From NCBI GenBank assembly GCA_020849725.1, contig JADLAZ010000229.1:1-50662 (forward strand): 50,662 bases of DNA, in the 5' to 3' direction. How positions within the stretch are numbered: the first letter of the stretch is position 1; each line of letters opens with the position of its first letter. The stretch comes from Chloroflexota bacterium. GTDB lineage: Bacteria; Chloroflexota; Chloroflexia; Thermomicrobiales; JADLAZ01. Below, piece after piece: positions 23,396-31,915 of the stretch. The notes under the pieces are model-generated. The model had not been told where the DNA came from and ran no database searches. It saw only the letters and a program-made list of their open reading frames with translations. A program made the translations under genes and the position numbers.

Positions 23396-24526
23396 TCAGT
23401 CGAGGCGCTTGCGGAACCGCAGCGCGCTGAGTGTGAAGATGGCCACGCCGAAGAGCGCCAGTACGCCAACCTGGCTCCACAGCGCACCGATGTCGTTGCC
23501 CTTGAGAATGATGCCGCGCAGCACTTGCAAGTAGTAGGTCAGCGGCAACAGCCGGGTCAGTACCTGGATCACCGGCGGCATCGCCTCGGTCGGGAACATG
23601 AACCCCGACAGGAGGATCGACGGCAGCATAACGAACAGAGACGCCTGCATCGCCTGGGCCTGCGTCGACGACACACTCGAGATCAGCAACCCGATGCCGA
23701 GAGCGCTGGCCAGGAAGACGAGCGACAGCGCCAGCAGCAGGACGACGCTGCCGTTGATCGGCACCCGGAACCAGAGCGTGCCCATCATCAGCGCCAGTCC
23801 GATCTGCAGAAACGTGATGACGATGAACGGGATGATCTTGCCCAGCATCAACTCGCCCGACCGGATCGGCGTGACGATCAGTTGCTCCAGCGTGCCGCGC
23901 TCGCGCTCGCGCACGACGGCGAACGAGGTCAGAATCACTGCTTGCGTCTGGAGGATCAGGCCGATCAGGCCAGGTATCATGTAGTTGACGCTTTCCATGC
24001 TCGGGTTGTAGAGAACCGATGGACGGAGGTCGATACCGCCCGGGTCACCACCCACCTGCCCGAGGCGCTGCCGCCGCTCGTCCGCCAGCTCAGCGCCCTG
24101 GGCGCGCACCACTTGCGCGCCAGCGAACAGCGCCGTGCTGGCGGTGTTTGGGTCCGAGCCGTCGACCAGCATGAGCACACTGGCCGCGCGGCCAGCCAGC
24201 ACGTCCGCGCCAAAGTCCGGTGGCACGATCAGCGCCACTTTGGCCCGCCCGAGGTCGATCGCCTGTCGCGCCTCGGCCGGGCCATCCACGTGGCCGACCA
24301 GCGTGAAGTACGTTGAATTGACCAGTGCCTGCGCCAGTGCCCGGCTGTCGGCCGAGCGCGCGAGATCGGCAACGACGAGCGGGATGTGGTCGATCGTCGT
24401 CGTGATGGCGTAGCCGAACAGCAGCAACTGCATGACCGGCATTACCAGCACCAGCGCCAGCGTGCGCGGATCACGCCGGACCTGAATGAACTCCTTGACG
24501 ATGATGGCCGCCAGCCGCCGCCACAT
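23396..24526 (-). CDS. ABC-2 type permease
   Basis: A 376-residue integral membrane protein like YbhS/YhhJ. It has one N-terminal helix (LALVLVMPVMQLLLFGYAI), a large extracytoplasmic domain (about residues 45-175), and five C-terminal helices containing the family segment FAVVRERERGTLEQLIVTPI (about 199-218), a coupling-helix region. The end MFPTEAMPPVIQVLTRLLPLTYY is also characteristic. It works with the two ATPases and the HlyD-type adaptor encoded next to it. E. coli ybh operons carry two permease genes; only one is here, so it likely forms a homodimer. A hairpin lies 22-44 bp upstream of its start. Confidence 0.92.
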   Translation of the reverse strand: MWRRLAAIIVKEFIQVRRDPRTLALVLVMPVMQLLLFGYAITTTIDHIPLVVADLARSADSRALAQALVNSTYFTLVGHVDGPAEARQAIDLGRAKVALIVPPDFGADVLAGRAASVLMLVDGSDPNTASTALFAGAQVVRAQGAELADERRQRLGQVGGDPGGIDLRPSVLYNPSMESVNYMIPGLIGLILQTQAVILTSFAVVRERERGTLEQLIVTPIRSGELMLGKIIPFIVITFLQIGLALMMGTLWFRVPINGSVVLLLALSLVFLASALGIGLLISSVSSTQAQAMQASLFVMLPSILLSGFMFPTEAMPPVIQVLTRLLPLTYYLQVLRGIILKGNDIGALWSQVGVLALFGVAIFTLSALRFRKRLD

Positions 24527-24547
24527 GCGCTCGCTCCATCTTCCGCA

Positions 24548-24570
24548 CCGGTAGCGCCATGGGCTACCGG
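24548..24570 (-). other. Hairpin between adaptor and permease genes
   Basis: CCGGTAGC (24548-24555) and GCTACCGG (24563-24570) are perfect complements around a 7-nt loop, with GCA/TGC extending the stem past a 2-nt bulge. It sits in the 71-bp gap between two operon genes, where it could stabilise an mRNA end, attenuate, or adjust expression of the downstream genes. Confidence 0.45.
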
Positions 24571-24597
24571 CGTGCTTCCCGCCTGACCCGGCTGCTC

Positions 24598-25281
24598 CTA
24601 CTCATTGATGACTGCGTCGACCGGCATACCCGGCTTCAGCCGCCCACTGTCGTCGGTGACGCGCGCCCAGACGGCGAACACGAGCAGCGCTCGGTCCTTC
24701 GGCGCCTGCACGTTGCGTGGCGTGAATTCGGCGCTGGCGCCGATCGACTCGACCTGGCCGGCAAAGCGCTCGCTAGGCAGCGAGTCGGTCGTGAAGGTCA
24801 CGCCCTGTCCCACCTGCACCCGGCCGATCTGGCCCTCGGAGACATACATCACTAGCCGCAGGTCGCGCGCCCGCTCAATCAGGAGCAGTGGCGCGCCGGG
24901 CATCGCCAACTCGCCTGGCTCGATCGCTCGTTCGGCGATGATCCCGTCCACCGGCGCACGTAGTTGAAGCTTCTCCAGCTGCAGTGCCAGCGTCTGCTGT
25001 TCCGGTCCGTTGGCTGGCGCCTGGCGCTGGCGCAAGCGCAGGTCGCGGTCGTCGAGTTGCACCAGCGGCTGACCGCGCTCGACGCTGGCCCCACGGGCAA
25101 CGAACACCTGCACCACGCGCGCGTTGACCTCAGCGGCGACGACGACACGCGTGCCTTCGAGCATGCCAGTGGCCGTCACACTGTCGACGACCGGCGCGCG
25201 GCCGGTCCACCACAGGTAACCGGCTGCGGCCAGACCGAGCGTGACCGCGACCACCAGCACGGGAACTGCTCGATGATGCAT
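24598..25281 (-). CDS. HlyD-type membrane-fusion (adaptor) protein, hairpin-less
   Basis: A 227-residue periplasmic-adaptor homologue. One N-terminal helix (residues 4-26) anchors it. The first half-lipoyl motif (VVVAAEVNARVVQVFVARGA, ending QLDD) and the second (LRAPVDGIIAERAIEPGE) are both present, followed by the beta-barrel domain to the C-terminus. The two lipoyl halves are only about 35 residues apart; YbhG-like relatives have about 100 more residues there, forming a coiled-coil hairpin. The protein is therefore about 100 residues shorter than usual. In this probably monoderm lineage an outer-membrane channel would not be needed. It lies 31 bp behind the tetR gene. Confidence 0.85.
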   Translation of the reverse strand: MHHRAVPVLVVAVTLGLAAAGYLWWTGRAPVVDSVTATGMLEGTRVVVAAEVNARVVQVFVARGASVERGQPLVQLDDRDLRLRQRQAPANGPEQQTLALQLEKLQLRAPVDGIIAERAIEPGELAMPGAPLLLIERARDLRLVMYVSEGQIGRVQVGQGVTFTTDSLPSERFAGQVESIGASAEFTPRNVQAPKDRALLVFAVWARVTDDSGRLKPGMPVDAVINE

Positions 25282-25312
25282 TGCCGTCTCCCTGGTCGGG
25301 CGTCGCCGGCAG

Positions 25313-25945
25313 TTACGGCTGAGATTGAGATGGCCGCGCTGCGTCGGTCAGGACGCCCTCGAAGAACACAGTCGACACGGTGTGAAAGACCTCGGCGGTC
25401 GACACCGGCGCTTCGGCCAGCGTGTCGGGACTGGCAACGCGCTCGATCAGCGCCAGCAGCACCAGCACGAGAACCTCGGGTTGGAGATCGGGCCGGACCA
25501 TGCCGGCGGCACGACCGGTGTCGAGCAGGCGCGTGAGCTGGGTCAGGATGACCTGGCGGCGGAGCGTTTCCAGATGGCGCCAGCCGCGCGGCGCGGTCCG
25601 CCGCAGGTCCTGCAAGGCACGCCCTTGAATCCCACCGACGCGCCGGCCGACCGTGGCCAGCACACGGCGGAGTCGCTCGGGGAACGCGAGCGTCGGATCG
25701 GTCAACACCGCGTCGAGCTGTGCCTGGATCTCGGCGAAGAAGGCGTCAAGCGCGGCCAGGAGGAGTTCTTCCTTGCCGGAGAACTCCTGGTAGATCGTCT
25801 TCTTGCTGATGCCCAACTCGGTCGCGATGTCGGCCATCGTGACCTTGGAGTAACCCTGCGTCAGGAACAAGGTCGCCGCCGCGTCCAGCAACCGCTGGCG
25901 CGTGCTGACAGTGGGTGTTGCCAGCGGTCCGACTGCTGCGACCAT
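25313..25945 (-). CDS. TetR-family transcriptional regulator
   Basis: A 210-residue repressor. The N-terminal helix-turn-helix region reads RLLDAAATLFLTQGYSKVTM (residues 18-37) and TELGISKKTIYQEFSGKEELL; the C-terminal 140 residues are the helical ligand-binding and dimer domain. It is the first gene of the exporter operon, in the same position as cecR (ybiH) in the ybh operon of E. coli, and probably represses its own operon by binding the palindrome 30 bp upstream of its start. The inducing ligand is unknown, presumably a compound exported by the ABC transporter. Confidence 0.9.
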   Translation of the reverse strand: MVAAVGPLATPTVSTRQRLLDAAATLFLTQGYSKVTMADIATELGISKKTIYQEFSGKEELLLAALDAFFAEIQAQLDAVLTDPTLAFPERLRRVLATVGRRVGGIQGRALQDLRRTAPRGWRHLETLRRQVILTQLTRLLDTGRAAGMVRPDLQPEVLVLVLLALIERVASPDTLAEAPVSTAEVFHTVSTVFFEGVLTDAARPSQSQP

Positions 25946-25974
25946 GTGCCCTGCTCTGCGCCTTCTATGATCCT

Positions 25975-26006
25975 ATGGAAACCAAAATGGACTTCTTGGT
26001 TTCTAT
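25975..26006. promoter_or_regulatory. Probable TetR operator (32-bp dyad)
   Basis: Arms ATGGAAACCAA (25975-25985) and TTGGTTTCTAT (25996-26006) are reverse complements at 10 of 11 bases, separated by a 10-bp spacer. The inner eight bases are perfect. It lies 30 bp upstream of the tetR ATG, in the only A/T-rich patch of the region, and fits an autoregulatory operator for the tetR-exporter operon. Confidence 0.7.
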
Positions 26007-26160
26007 GGTAACGACCTGATGGCGCGCTGTCAAGGCCAACGCCGGCAGGCTGGCCCGCAACCGGCGCCTTTAGCATCGCCCTCGTTGGGACTGGGGGGAG
26101 AGTCGCCTGCGCGGCCGTGTCGGCGCCACCGCCGGACCGACTGTTGGCTGCGCCAGGGCG

Positions 26161-27111
26161 CTAGTGCCACCGCACGCTTCGCCGCATTCCACTGCCCACG
26201 ACCAGCAGCAGCCCGCCCACCGTCATCGCCAGCCCAAGAATGACCGTCGGTCCCGGCGTCTCGCCAAGCAGCGCCCACGCGAGCAGAACGCCCAGCGTGA
26301 CCTCTTGCGTCGCGACGGTGTTGACGGTCGCGGCCGGTGTGTGCGCCAATGCCGCATTGTAGAGCGTGTGGCCCAGGCCGAGCGGCACCAGTCCCAGCGC
26401 GACCAGCACCAGGCTGTTGGTCAGCGTGTAGCGACTCGGATCGAACACGAGTGCCGCTGGGATAAGCAGCCAGAGTGCGGCGCTGCCGTAGATGGCCGCC
26501 GTGTAGGCCAGCAGCGCTACTCGCTGCTGAAGGAGCCGGCCAGCGACTGAGTAGACTCCGAACGTCACCGCTGACAGCAGCGCCAGGCCGTCGCCGAGAG
26601 CCATCTGCGCGTCCATCCGGGGCTCGAACCCGGTTAGCACGGCCACGCCGGCGATGACGATGACCATGCCGACCACCTGCGACCGACGCGGCCGCTCGCG
26701 CAGGCGCCACGCCGCCAGCGCCGCGACGAACAGCGGCGCGGTATAGGTCAGCGCCAGTGCATGGGCGATCGTCGTGTACACCACGGCCGCGATGTAGGCC
26801 AGGAAATGCAGCGCCGTCACTAACCCGACGCCAGCCAGCGCCAGCCGGTCGGCCGGTGCGTACCGCAGTGGCACGCGCCGCGCGCGGGCGAGGGTGATCA
26901 CGAAGACAGCGGCGATCAGCAGCCGCCAGAAGGCGATCTCGATGCTGCTGACAGGCGCGGCCCAGCGCACGAAGACCGAGGCTGCGGCGATACAGGCGAC
27001 CGCACCGGCCGCCAGCAGCAGGCCGAGGCGCGGATTGATCGGCCGGCCGCGCTCGGGTTGGGCGCCGGCCCTGGTTGCGGCCGCCGTGGGGGTCTCCACC
27101 TTGCCTCCCAC
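26161..27111 (-). CDS. EamA/DMT-family transporter
   Basis: A 316-residue membrane protein with ten predicted helices, made of two EamA repeats (about residues 30-160 and 172-305). Typical segments are AFWRLLIAAVFVI in the first repeat and TVNTVATQEVTLGVLLAWALLGE in the second, the latter with the conserved E near the end of the helix. Such proteins export or import small metabolites, often amino acids, in exchange for protons. The first 28 residues are a cytoplasmic Arg/Pro-rich tail. The gene lies upstream of the tetR operon on the same strand with a 215-bp gap and is probably separately expressed. Substrate unknown. Confidence 0.9.
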   Translation of the reverse strand: MGGKVETPTAAATRAGAQPERGRPINPRLGLLLAAGAVACIAAASVFVRWAAPVSSIEIAFWRLLIAAVFVITLARARRVPLRYAPADRLALAGVGLVTALHFLAYIAAVVYTTIAHALALTYTAPLFVAALAAWRLRERPRRSQVVGMVIVIAGVAVLTGFEPRMDAQMALGDGLALLSAVTFGVYSVAGRLLQQRVALLAYTAAIYGSAALWLLIPAALVFDPSRYTLTNSLVLVALGLVPLGLGHTLYNAALAHTPAATVNTVATQEVTLGVLLAWALLGETPGPTVILGLAMTVGGLLLVVGSGMRRSVRWH

Positions 27112-27179
27112 GCCTTGATGCCGCCGATCATCTGGCGGCGCATAATCATAGCGCGGGCCGCGGCGACGGGGCGGAGGCC

Positions 27180-27437
27180 TTAGCCGACAGGCGCCGACGT
27201 GGCCGCCCCGGTCTGGGCCGTGGCGACCTCGACGTCGCGCTGCAACCGGTTGGCGACGGCGACGCTGCCGCCCTGGCGCACGAGTGCCCGCATCACGTCG
27301 TAGCGTCCACGGCGTTCCAGGTCATGCGGCGTGGGGAAGCGCCCAAGCTCGCTCGTCAGCGCGATCAGCGTCTGGCGAAGGGTTGGCCAGGAATCGAGCG
27401 GCTCCTGCCGGCGGCCGGGTGTGCGCTGCTTGGACAT
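27180..27437 (-). CDS. Small protein resembling a homing-endonuclease-associated repeat
   Basis: An 85-residue soluble protein. The core SELGRFPTPHDLERRGRYDV, followed by MRALVRQGGSVAVANRLQ, has the layout of the HNH_repeat-type module (GRFPT, then a basic turn, then a Gly-Ser helix start), which is found beside nucleases and also alone as a DNA-binding-like unit. The 20-residue head and the Ala/Thr-rich tail are probably disordered. The ATG at 27437 follows GGAGGG, a strong site. It is divergent from the M20 hydrolase gene. Function unknown; DNA binding is a guess. Confidence 0.55.
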   Translation of the reverse strand: MSKQRTPGRRQEPLDSWPTLRQTLIALTSELGRFPTPHDLERRGRYDVMRALVRQGGSVAVANRLQRDVEVATAQTGAATSAPVG

Positions 27438-27615
27438 ATTGCTACCCTCCGTGCTGTGCGTGGAACAGAGCTGACCATCGCTTGGACTATCGTCCGGCCC
27501 GGACGGCGGCTAAAGGCGAGCGCCGTGCGGCTGCGGCACGGCTATAATGGCCTGGCCCGTGGCCAGTACAGTGTTGCGCCGGGCGCCGTTGATCAGCAGC
27601 GAAAGGAGCCGAGGC

Positions 27616-28809
27616 ATGACCGTCGCCAGCCTGCGCGCCGAGGTCCAGGCCGTCACCGCCGACACGGTCGCGCTGCGACGTGAGTTGCACATGCATCCGG
27701 AGCTAGGCTTCCAGGAGGTCGAAACTAGCCGCATCGTCGCCGAGCGGCTGCGGGCGCTGGGACTGGAGGTGCAGACTGGCATAGCCGGCACCGGCGTTGT
27801 CGGGTTGCTGCGTGGCGCGCGGCCAGGCCGGTGCGTCCTGTTGCGCGCCGACATGGATGCGCTGCCGATCCACGAGGAGAACGACGTCGCCTACCGCTCG
27901 CGTGTCGATGGCGTGATGCATGCCTGCGGTCACGACGGTCACACTGCCGGCTTGCTGGCGGTGGCGCAGGTCCTCGCCGGGCAGCGTGACCGCCTGTCAG
28001 GTACGGTCAAGTTCGTCTTTCAGCCGTGCGAGGAAAGCCCACCGGGTGGCGCGAAGCCAATGATCGAGGCTGGCGTGCTGGAAGACCCGCACGTCGACGC
28101 CTGCTTCGGCTTGCACATCTGGCAGAGCCTGCCGGTCGGGCAGATCGGCGTCATCACTGGCCCGGCCATGGCGCACTCTGACCGCTTCCTCATCCGTGTG
28201 CAGGGGCGTGGCGGCCATGCGGCCCAGCCGCACCTGACGGTCGACTCGGTCGTCGTCGCGAGCCAAATCGTCGTCGCGCTGCAGACGGTCGTCGCACGCA
28301 GCGCCTCGCCCCTCCACCCGGCGGTGGTGACTGTCGGCAGCCTGCACGCCGGCACGACCTATAATGTCATCGCCGACAGCGCCGAGCTGCGTGGCACGAT
28401 CCGCAGCTTCGACGATGAGACTCGGTCGCTGCTGCCACGGCGCGTGGAAGCGGTCGCCCGTGGCATCGCGGCGGCGTTTGGCGCTGAGATCACGTGGGAG
28501 TACCTCCAGGGCTATCCAGCCTGCGTGAATGATGCTGCCATGGCCGATCTCGTGCGCGCCGCCTGTCGCGAGGTTGTCGGCGCCGAGGGGGTGGTGCAGC
28601 CAGAGCCGACGATGGGCGGCGAGGATTTCGCCTATTTCTTGCGGGCGCGGCCGGGCTGCTTCTGGTTCGTCGGCTCGCGCAACGAGGCGCGCGGGCTGAC
28701 CTTCGGTCACCATCATCCACGCTTCGACATTGACGAGGCGGCATTGCCGATCGCGATCGAGTCGCTCGTGGCGGTGACACTGCGCTACCTGCGCGACACC
28801 GCCGGCTGA
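27616..28809 (+). CDS. M20-family amidohydrolase (hippurate hydrolase/IAA-amino acid hydrolase type)
   Basis: A 397-residue metal-dependent amidohydrolase of the M20D group. The sequence has LRRELHMHPELGFQE (about residues 21-35), the metal motif HACGHDGHTA (about 101-110), CEESPPGGAKPM (acidic pair), a dimer domain around RGGHAAQPH, and GGEDFAYF near the C-terminus. It would hydrolyse N-acyl amino acids. Length is normal. The ATG at 27616 follows AAAGGAG; the frame extends to 27547 without a ribosome site. A TATAAT hexamer lies at 27543-27548, about 70 bp upstream, but has no matching -35. Exact substrate unknown. Confidence 0.9.
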   Translation: MTVASLRAEVQAVTADTVALRRELHMHPELGFQEVETSRIVAERLRALGLEVQTGIAGTGVVGLLRGARPGRCVLLRADMDALPIHEENDVAYRSRVDGVMHACGHDGHTAGLLAVAQVLAGQRDRLSGTVKFVFQPCEESPPGGAKPMIEAGVLEDPHVDACFGLHIWQSLPVGQIGVITGPAMAHSDRFLIRVQGRGGHAAQPHLTVDSVVVASQIVVALQTVVARSASPLHPAVVTVGSLHAGTTYNVIADSAELRGTIRSFDDETRSLLPRRVEAVARGIAAAFGAEITWEYLQGYPACVNDAAMADLVRAACREVVGAEGVVQPEPTMGGEDFAYFLRARPGCFWFVGSRNEARGLTFGHHHPRFDIDEAALPIAIESLVAVTLRYLRDTAG

Positions 28810-28835
28810 CTCTCTGCCGGTCACAGCGCCGAGGG

Positions 28836-29507
28836 CTAGTCGCGGCTGGCGGCCGCGGCCGGCTCGGCGCGGGCGCCCTCGACCGGCACGTCGAGGACGC
28901 GGAACGGGAAGGCGTTAATGATCTCGGTCTGGCCATACGTTGCCCGGTAGGGCGCGTTGCGGTTGTACAGGTGAATGTGGCCGTGCACCATGTACCGCGG
29001 GCGATACCGGTCGAGGAATGTCAGGAAAGTCGGGAACCCCTGGTGGCAGATGTCTTCCTGATCGTTGATGCCCCGCGGCGGCGCATGCGTCACTAGGATG
29101 TCGCAGCCCCGCCCGCGCTGCTGCCGGCGCCGTAGCAGCGCTGGCTCGAGGCGGAGCATGCGCCAGCGCATCTCGAAGTCGCTGTACTGATCGGCCTTGT
29201 CGTTGTAGCGGCGGCTGCCGCCGAGGCCGGCGATCACCAGGCCGTTGTGGGTAACGACGTGACCATCGATCGACGTGCAGCCGCCGGGCGGCCGGAGCTG
29301 GCCGTCGCCGTCGGGCGCCATCAGCTCATGATCGTGGTTACCGCGCACGTAGTAGACGGGCACATCCAGCATGGTGACGATGAACTCAAGGTAGTAGGGC
29401 GGCAGGTCACCGCAGCCGAGCACCAGCTCAACGTCGGCGAAGCGCTGCTTGATCGCGGCGCTGTAGACGGCTTGATCGACGGCGTCGGTGACAACCAGGA
29501 TCTTCAT
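28836..29507 (-). CDS. Metallophosphoesterase (calcineurin-like)
   Basis: A 223-residue phosphoesterase. The motifs are D8 in VVTDAVD (the usual D-x-H has no histidine here), GD at 33-34, GNHD at 56-59, a THAPP segment near 142, and GHIH near 174. The loss of the His in the first motif is common in some small-phosphoesterase subfamilies. The C-terminal tail is Ala/Glu-rich. It follows a DUF697-like gene by 45 bp and a zinc-ribbon gene further upstream on the same strand, probably one transcript. Substrate unknown. Confidence 0.87.
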   Translation of the reverse strand: MKILVVTDAVDQAVYSAAIKQRFADVELVLGCGDLPPYYLEFIVTMLDVPVYYVRGNHDHELMAPDGDGQLRPPGGCTSIDGHVVTHNGLVIAGLGGSRRYNDKADQYSDFEMRWRMLRLEPALLRRRQQRGRGCDILVTHAPPRGINDQEDICHQGFPTFLTFLDRYRPRYMVHGHIHLYNRNAPYRATYGQTEIINAFPFRVLDVPVEGARAEPAAAASRD

Positions 29508-29552
29508 CAGGCACTCTCGCGACGCCGGGCGGGCGCGACCGGCGCGTTGCCG

Positions 29553-30554
29553 TCACGACGTCCGCCGCTCTGCGGGCGCCGGCATCGGCTCCTCGCGCAC
29601 GGCGATGGTCCCCGTCGCCGGGGGCAGCTCGACCGTCGCGCCGGGCCGGTGCTGCTGGACCCACTCGGCGGCGCGCTGGGCGAGTGCGCGCAGGTCGTGG
29701 CCGGTGGGGAGCCGGCCCTCGTGGTAGTAGTAGTGCGCCGCCATGCCGATCGCGAGCGTGCCCCCGTAGGCGATGCCGACCCGTGGGATCATTCCCACCG
29801 GGCCGGGAATCAGCCCGAGCACGCTGCGCGCGACCGTGCGCCAGGCCAGGCCCGCGCCGACGACGGACCCCATCTCGAGGTAGAGCTTCGTCCGATCATC
29901 CAGGTCGCGCCCGTGTATCGCTGCCAGCTTGAACAGCATCAGGACCTGGTTCTTGGTCAGCACCAGGAAGTCCCCGCCCACTGACAGCAGCGTGCCCAGC
30001 AGCGGCAGCAGCCCGGCCGCGGCGGACAGCCCGGAGAACTGGGCGTTGACGCGGGCCGTGGCGAGGACCAACTCGCGCGCCGTGACCTGACGCATCGTGG
30101 GCAGGTAGCGGCCCAGCGCCGGCCAGCGCGCCTCGTCGATCACATGAACCAGCGCGGTGCGCGCCTCGTCGACGGACACCTCCGGGTCGGCCGGCCAGCC
30201 GGTGATGTGCAGGCCGGTGAGGTCCGCCGGCGGCGGTGCGAGCGTCGTGCTGACGACAAGCACCGGCCAGCCGTGCTGGCGCGCGGTCGCGATGTGGGCG
30301 CGCAGGGCCGACGCGTTGGCGCCGGACCAGACGAGCAAGACGGCCTCAAAGGCAGCCGCAGAGTCGGTCGGCGGGGTGTCGGCCACGCTCATGAAGTAGT
30401 CACACTCGGGGCCGAGCAGCGTGCCCGTCAGTTGCCGCCCCTCACCCGGCGTCGCGACACAGAGCAGGCGGGGTGGTTGCTGCGCGTCACCAGCGACGGC
30501 ATCGAGGCTGACTTCCCTCACGATCGTGGCGAACTGGGATACCGTTTGAACCAT
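29553..30554 (-). CDS. DUF697-like membrane protein
   Basis: A 333-residue protein. Residues 1-150 are a soluble alpha/beta domain (LLCVATPGEG, AVLLVWSGANAS, WPVLVVSTT) like a P-loop-type or receiver fold without a Walker A motif. Residues 155-290 resemble the DUF697 membrane-associated domain often fused to Era-like GTPases (YcjF): VNAQFSGLSAAAGLLPLLGT and VGGDFLVLTKNQVLMLFKLA are characteristic, with two hydrophobic helices around 235-280. The tail is Pro/Glu-rich. The missing GTPase motifs suggest a degenerate nucleotide domain; this is inference. It lies in a run with zinc-ribbon and phosphoesterase genes. Confidence 0.65.
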   Translation of the reverse strand: MVQTVSQFATIVREVSLDAVAGDAQQPPRLLCVATPGEGRQLTGTLLGPECDYFMSVADTPPTDSAAAFEAVLLVWSGANASALRAHIATARQHGWPVLVVSTTLAPPPADLTGLHITGWPADPEVSVDEARTALVHVIDEARWPALGRYLPTMRQVTARELVLATARVNAQFSGLSAAAGLLPLLGTLLSVGGDFLVLTKNQVLMLFKLAAIHGRDLDDRTKLYLEMGSVVGAGLAWRTVARSVLGLIPGPVGMIPRVGIAYGGTLAIGMAAHYYYHEGRLPTGHDLRALAQRAAEWVQQHRPGATVELPPATGTIAVREEPMPAPAERRTS

Positions 30555-30577
30555 GCCGCCTCCGGTGGCAGATACGG

Positions 30578-31222
30578 TCAGCGCTCGTGGCTGGTGCGAA
30601 AGATGCGGACGAGCGCACTGAAACCGGCTTCACCCTGGTCCTCGCGCGGCCGGAACACGAGTTCCAGCTGCTCGTCGCCGCAATCGTGGTCGACATGCAC
30701 GGTGCGGACCACGCGCCGCCGCCGGCCGATGGCCGCGCCGAGCGCCACACCCAGCGGCCCCGTGCGGGCGCCGCCGATCGCGGCAGTCATCACGGCCTCA
30801 TCGAGCGTCGTCTCGCACGTGCGCTGACACGATACCGAGCGAACTGAACTGATTGGGATGGCGATCCGTGGCGGTCGGGCTGGCCACCAACCTGGCCAGC
30901 TCATGGTGACCTGAGCGGCGTCCCGCGTCAGGATGACCCGTCCGCTACTCGACAGCCGGGGATGGCCGCCCAGATAGTGGGCGACCACTCGACGCGGCGG
31001 CCGGGACGGCGCGGCCGGCTCAATCGCCAGCAGCGCCTCGCGCTCCTCGACCCAGGCGTCGCGGCGCCCAGGGTACCAGCCGGTCTGCTCCAGGTAGCCA
31101 TGCCAGGCCGCGCGGCCGCGTGCCCAGACCCGCCCCAACTCGGACAGGTTGCGGCCGCAGGTGGGGCAGACGTGGGCGTTGTTGCGGCTGGTCGTTTGAC
31201 AGGCGAAACAGACCTGGGCCAT
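30578..31222 (-). CDS. Zinc-ribbon protein of unknown function
   Basis: A 214-residue protein. An N-terminal zinc ribbon is formed by C5-x2-C8 and C19-x2-C22. The middle (about 65-150) contains a PH-like beta region (VILTRDAAQVTMSW, IAIPISSVRSVSC) and a Gly/Ala-rich hydrophobic segment GPLGVALGAAIG (a glycine-zipper-like stretch), followed by a basic cluster RRRRVV. The ATG at 31222 follows GGGGGAAA; the frame extends to 31501 over the divergent DUF192 gene and is not used. A TACAAT-like -10 on the minus strand lies at 31287-31292. It begins the run with the DUF697-like and phosphoesterase genes. Confidence 0.6.
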   Translation of the reverse strand: MAQVCFACQTTSRNNAHVCPTCGRNLSELGRVWARGRAAWHGYLEQTGWYPGRRDAWVEEREALLAIEPAAPSRPPRRVVAHYLGGHPRLSSSGRVILTRDAAQVTMSWPGWWPARPPRIAIPISSVRSVSCQRTCETTLDEAVMTAAIGGARTGPLGVALGAAIGRRRRVVRTVHVDHDCGDEQLELVFRPREDQGEAGFSALVRIFRTSHER

Positions 31223-31422
31223 GGGTTTCCCCCGCGTGGCTGGCGTGCTCGCTTCACCTGACGCGTGTCGTTCACGGTCTCGCCGCATTGTACCATGGCA
31301 TTGCGCGGTCGCAGCCGGCAGAGTGAAGGAGGCACGGCCGGCCGCCGGCATTCGTCCACCCTGGCGTTGCCGAGCAATGGCGGTCGGCGTCAGGAGCGAC
31401 ACCGCTCGGAGAGGAGGCACAG

Positions 31423-31782
31423 GTGAACTTGCCACTGCGCGTGTCGAATGCCACGCGCGGGACGGTGCTGGCCGAGCGGGCGACCATGGCAGCCAGCCCA
31501 TGGGCGCGCGCGCGCGGCTTGCTAGGGCGGCGCGATCTACCGCCGGGCGAGGGACTGATCATCCGCCCCTGCAACAGTGTCCACAGCTTTTTCATGGCCT
31601 TTCCGATCGACGTGATCTATGTTGATGGCGACAGCGTTGTAGTGGCGGTGACGCCCTCGCTGGCGCCGAACCGAGTTGGTCCGATAGTGTGGCGGGCGCG
31701 CGACGTCATCGAGGTGCCGGCTGGGATGAGCCACGCCACCGCGACCCAGGTTGGTGATCGACTGCTCGTCGAGCCAGTCTGA
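31423..31782 (+). CDS. DUF192 family protein
   Basis: A 119-residue protein of the DUF192 fold, small beta proteins often secreted in other bacteria. The family core is clear: WARARGLLGRRDLPPGEGLI, then CNSVHSFFMAFPIDVIYVD, which carries the strongly conserved SVH-FF-M-F-D pattern, and VLEVPAG-type VIEVPAGMSHA. No signal peptide is present, so this copy is probably cytoplasmic. The start is GTG at 31423 after GAGGAGG. It is divergent from the zinc-ribbon gene. The role of the family is not settled. Confidence 0.85.
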   Translation: MNLPLRVSNATRGTVLAERATMAASPWARARGLLGRRDLPPGEGLIIRPCNSVHSFFMAFPIDVIYVDGDSVVVAVTPSLAPNRVGPIVWRARDVIEVPAGMSHATATQVGDRLLVEPV

Positions 31783-31915
31783 GACCACGGACCCGGCTGA
31801 GATCGACGACCGCGCGCTGGTTTCGAACCCGCGCCAGCGTGCGCGCGTATATGCGTTCAGTGCCGATTGACCGGGCGGCCTGGGACGCACTCGCCCGCCA
31901 GAATGGAGTCGACCG

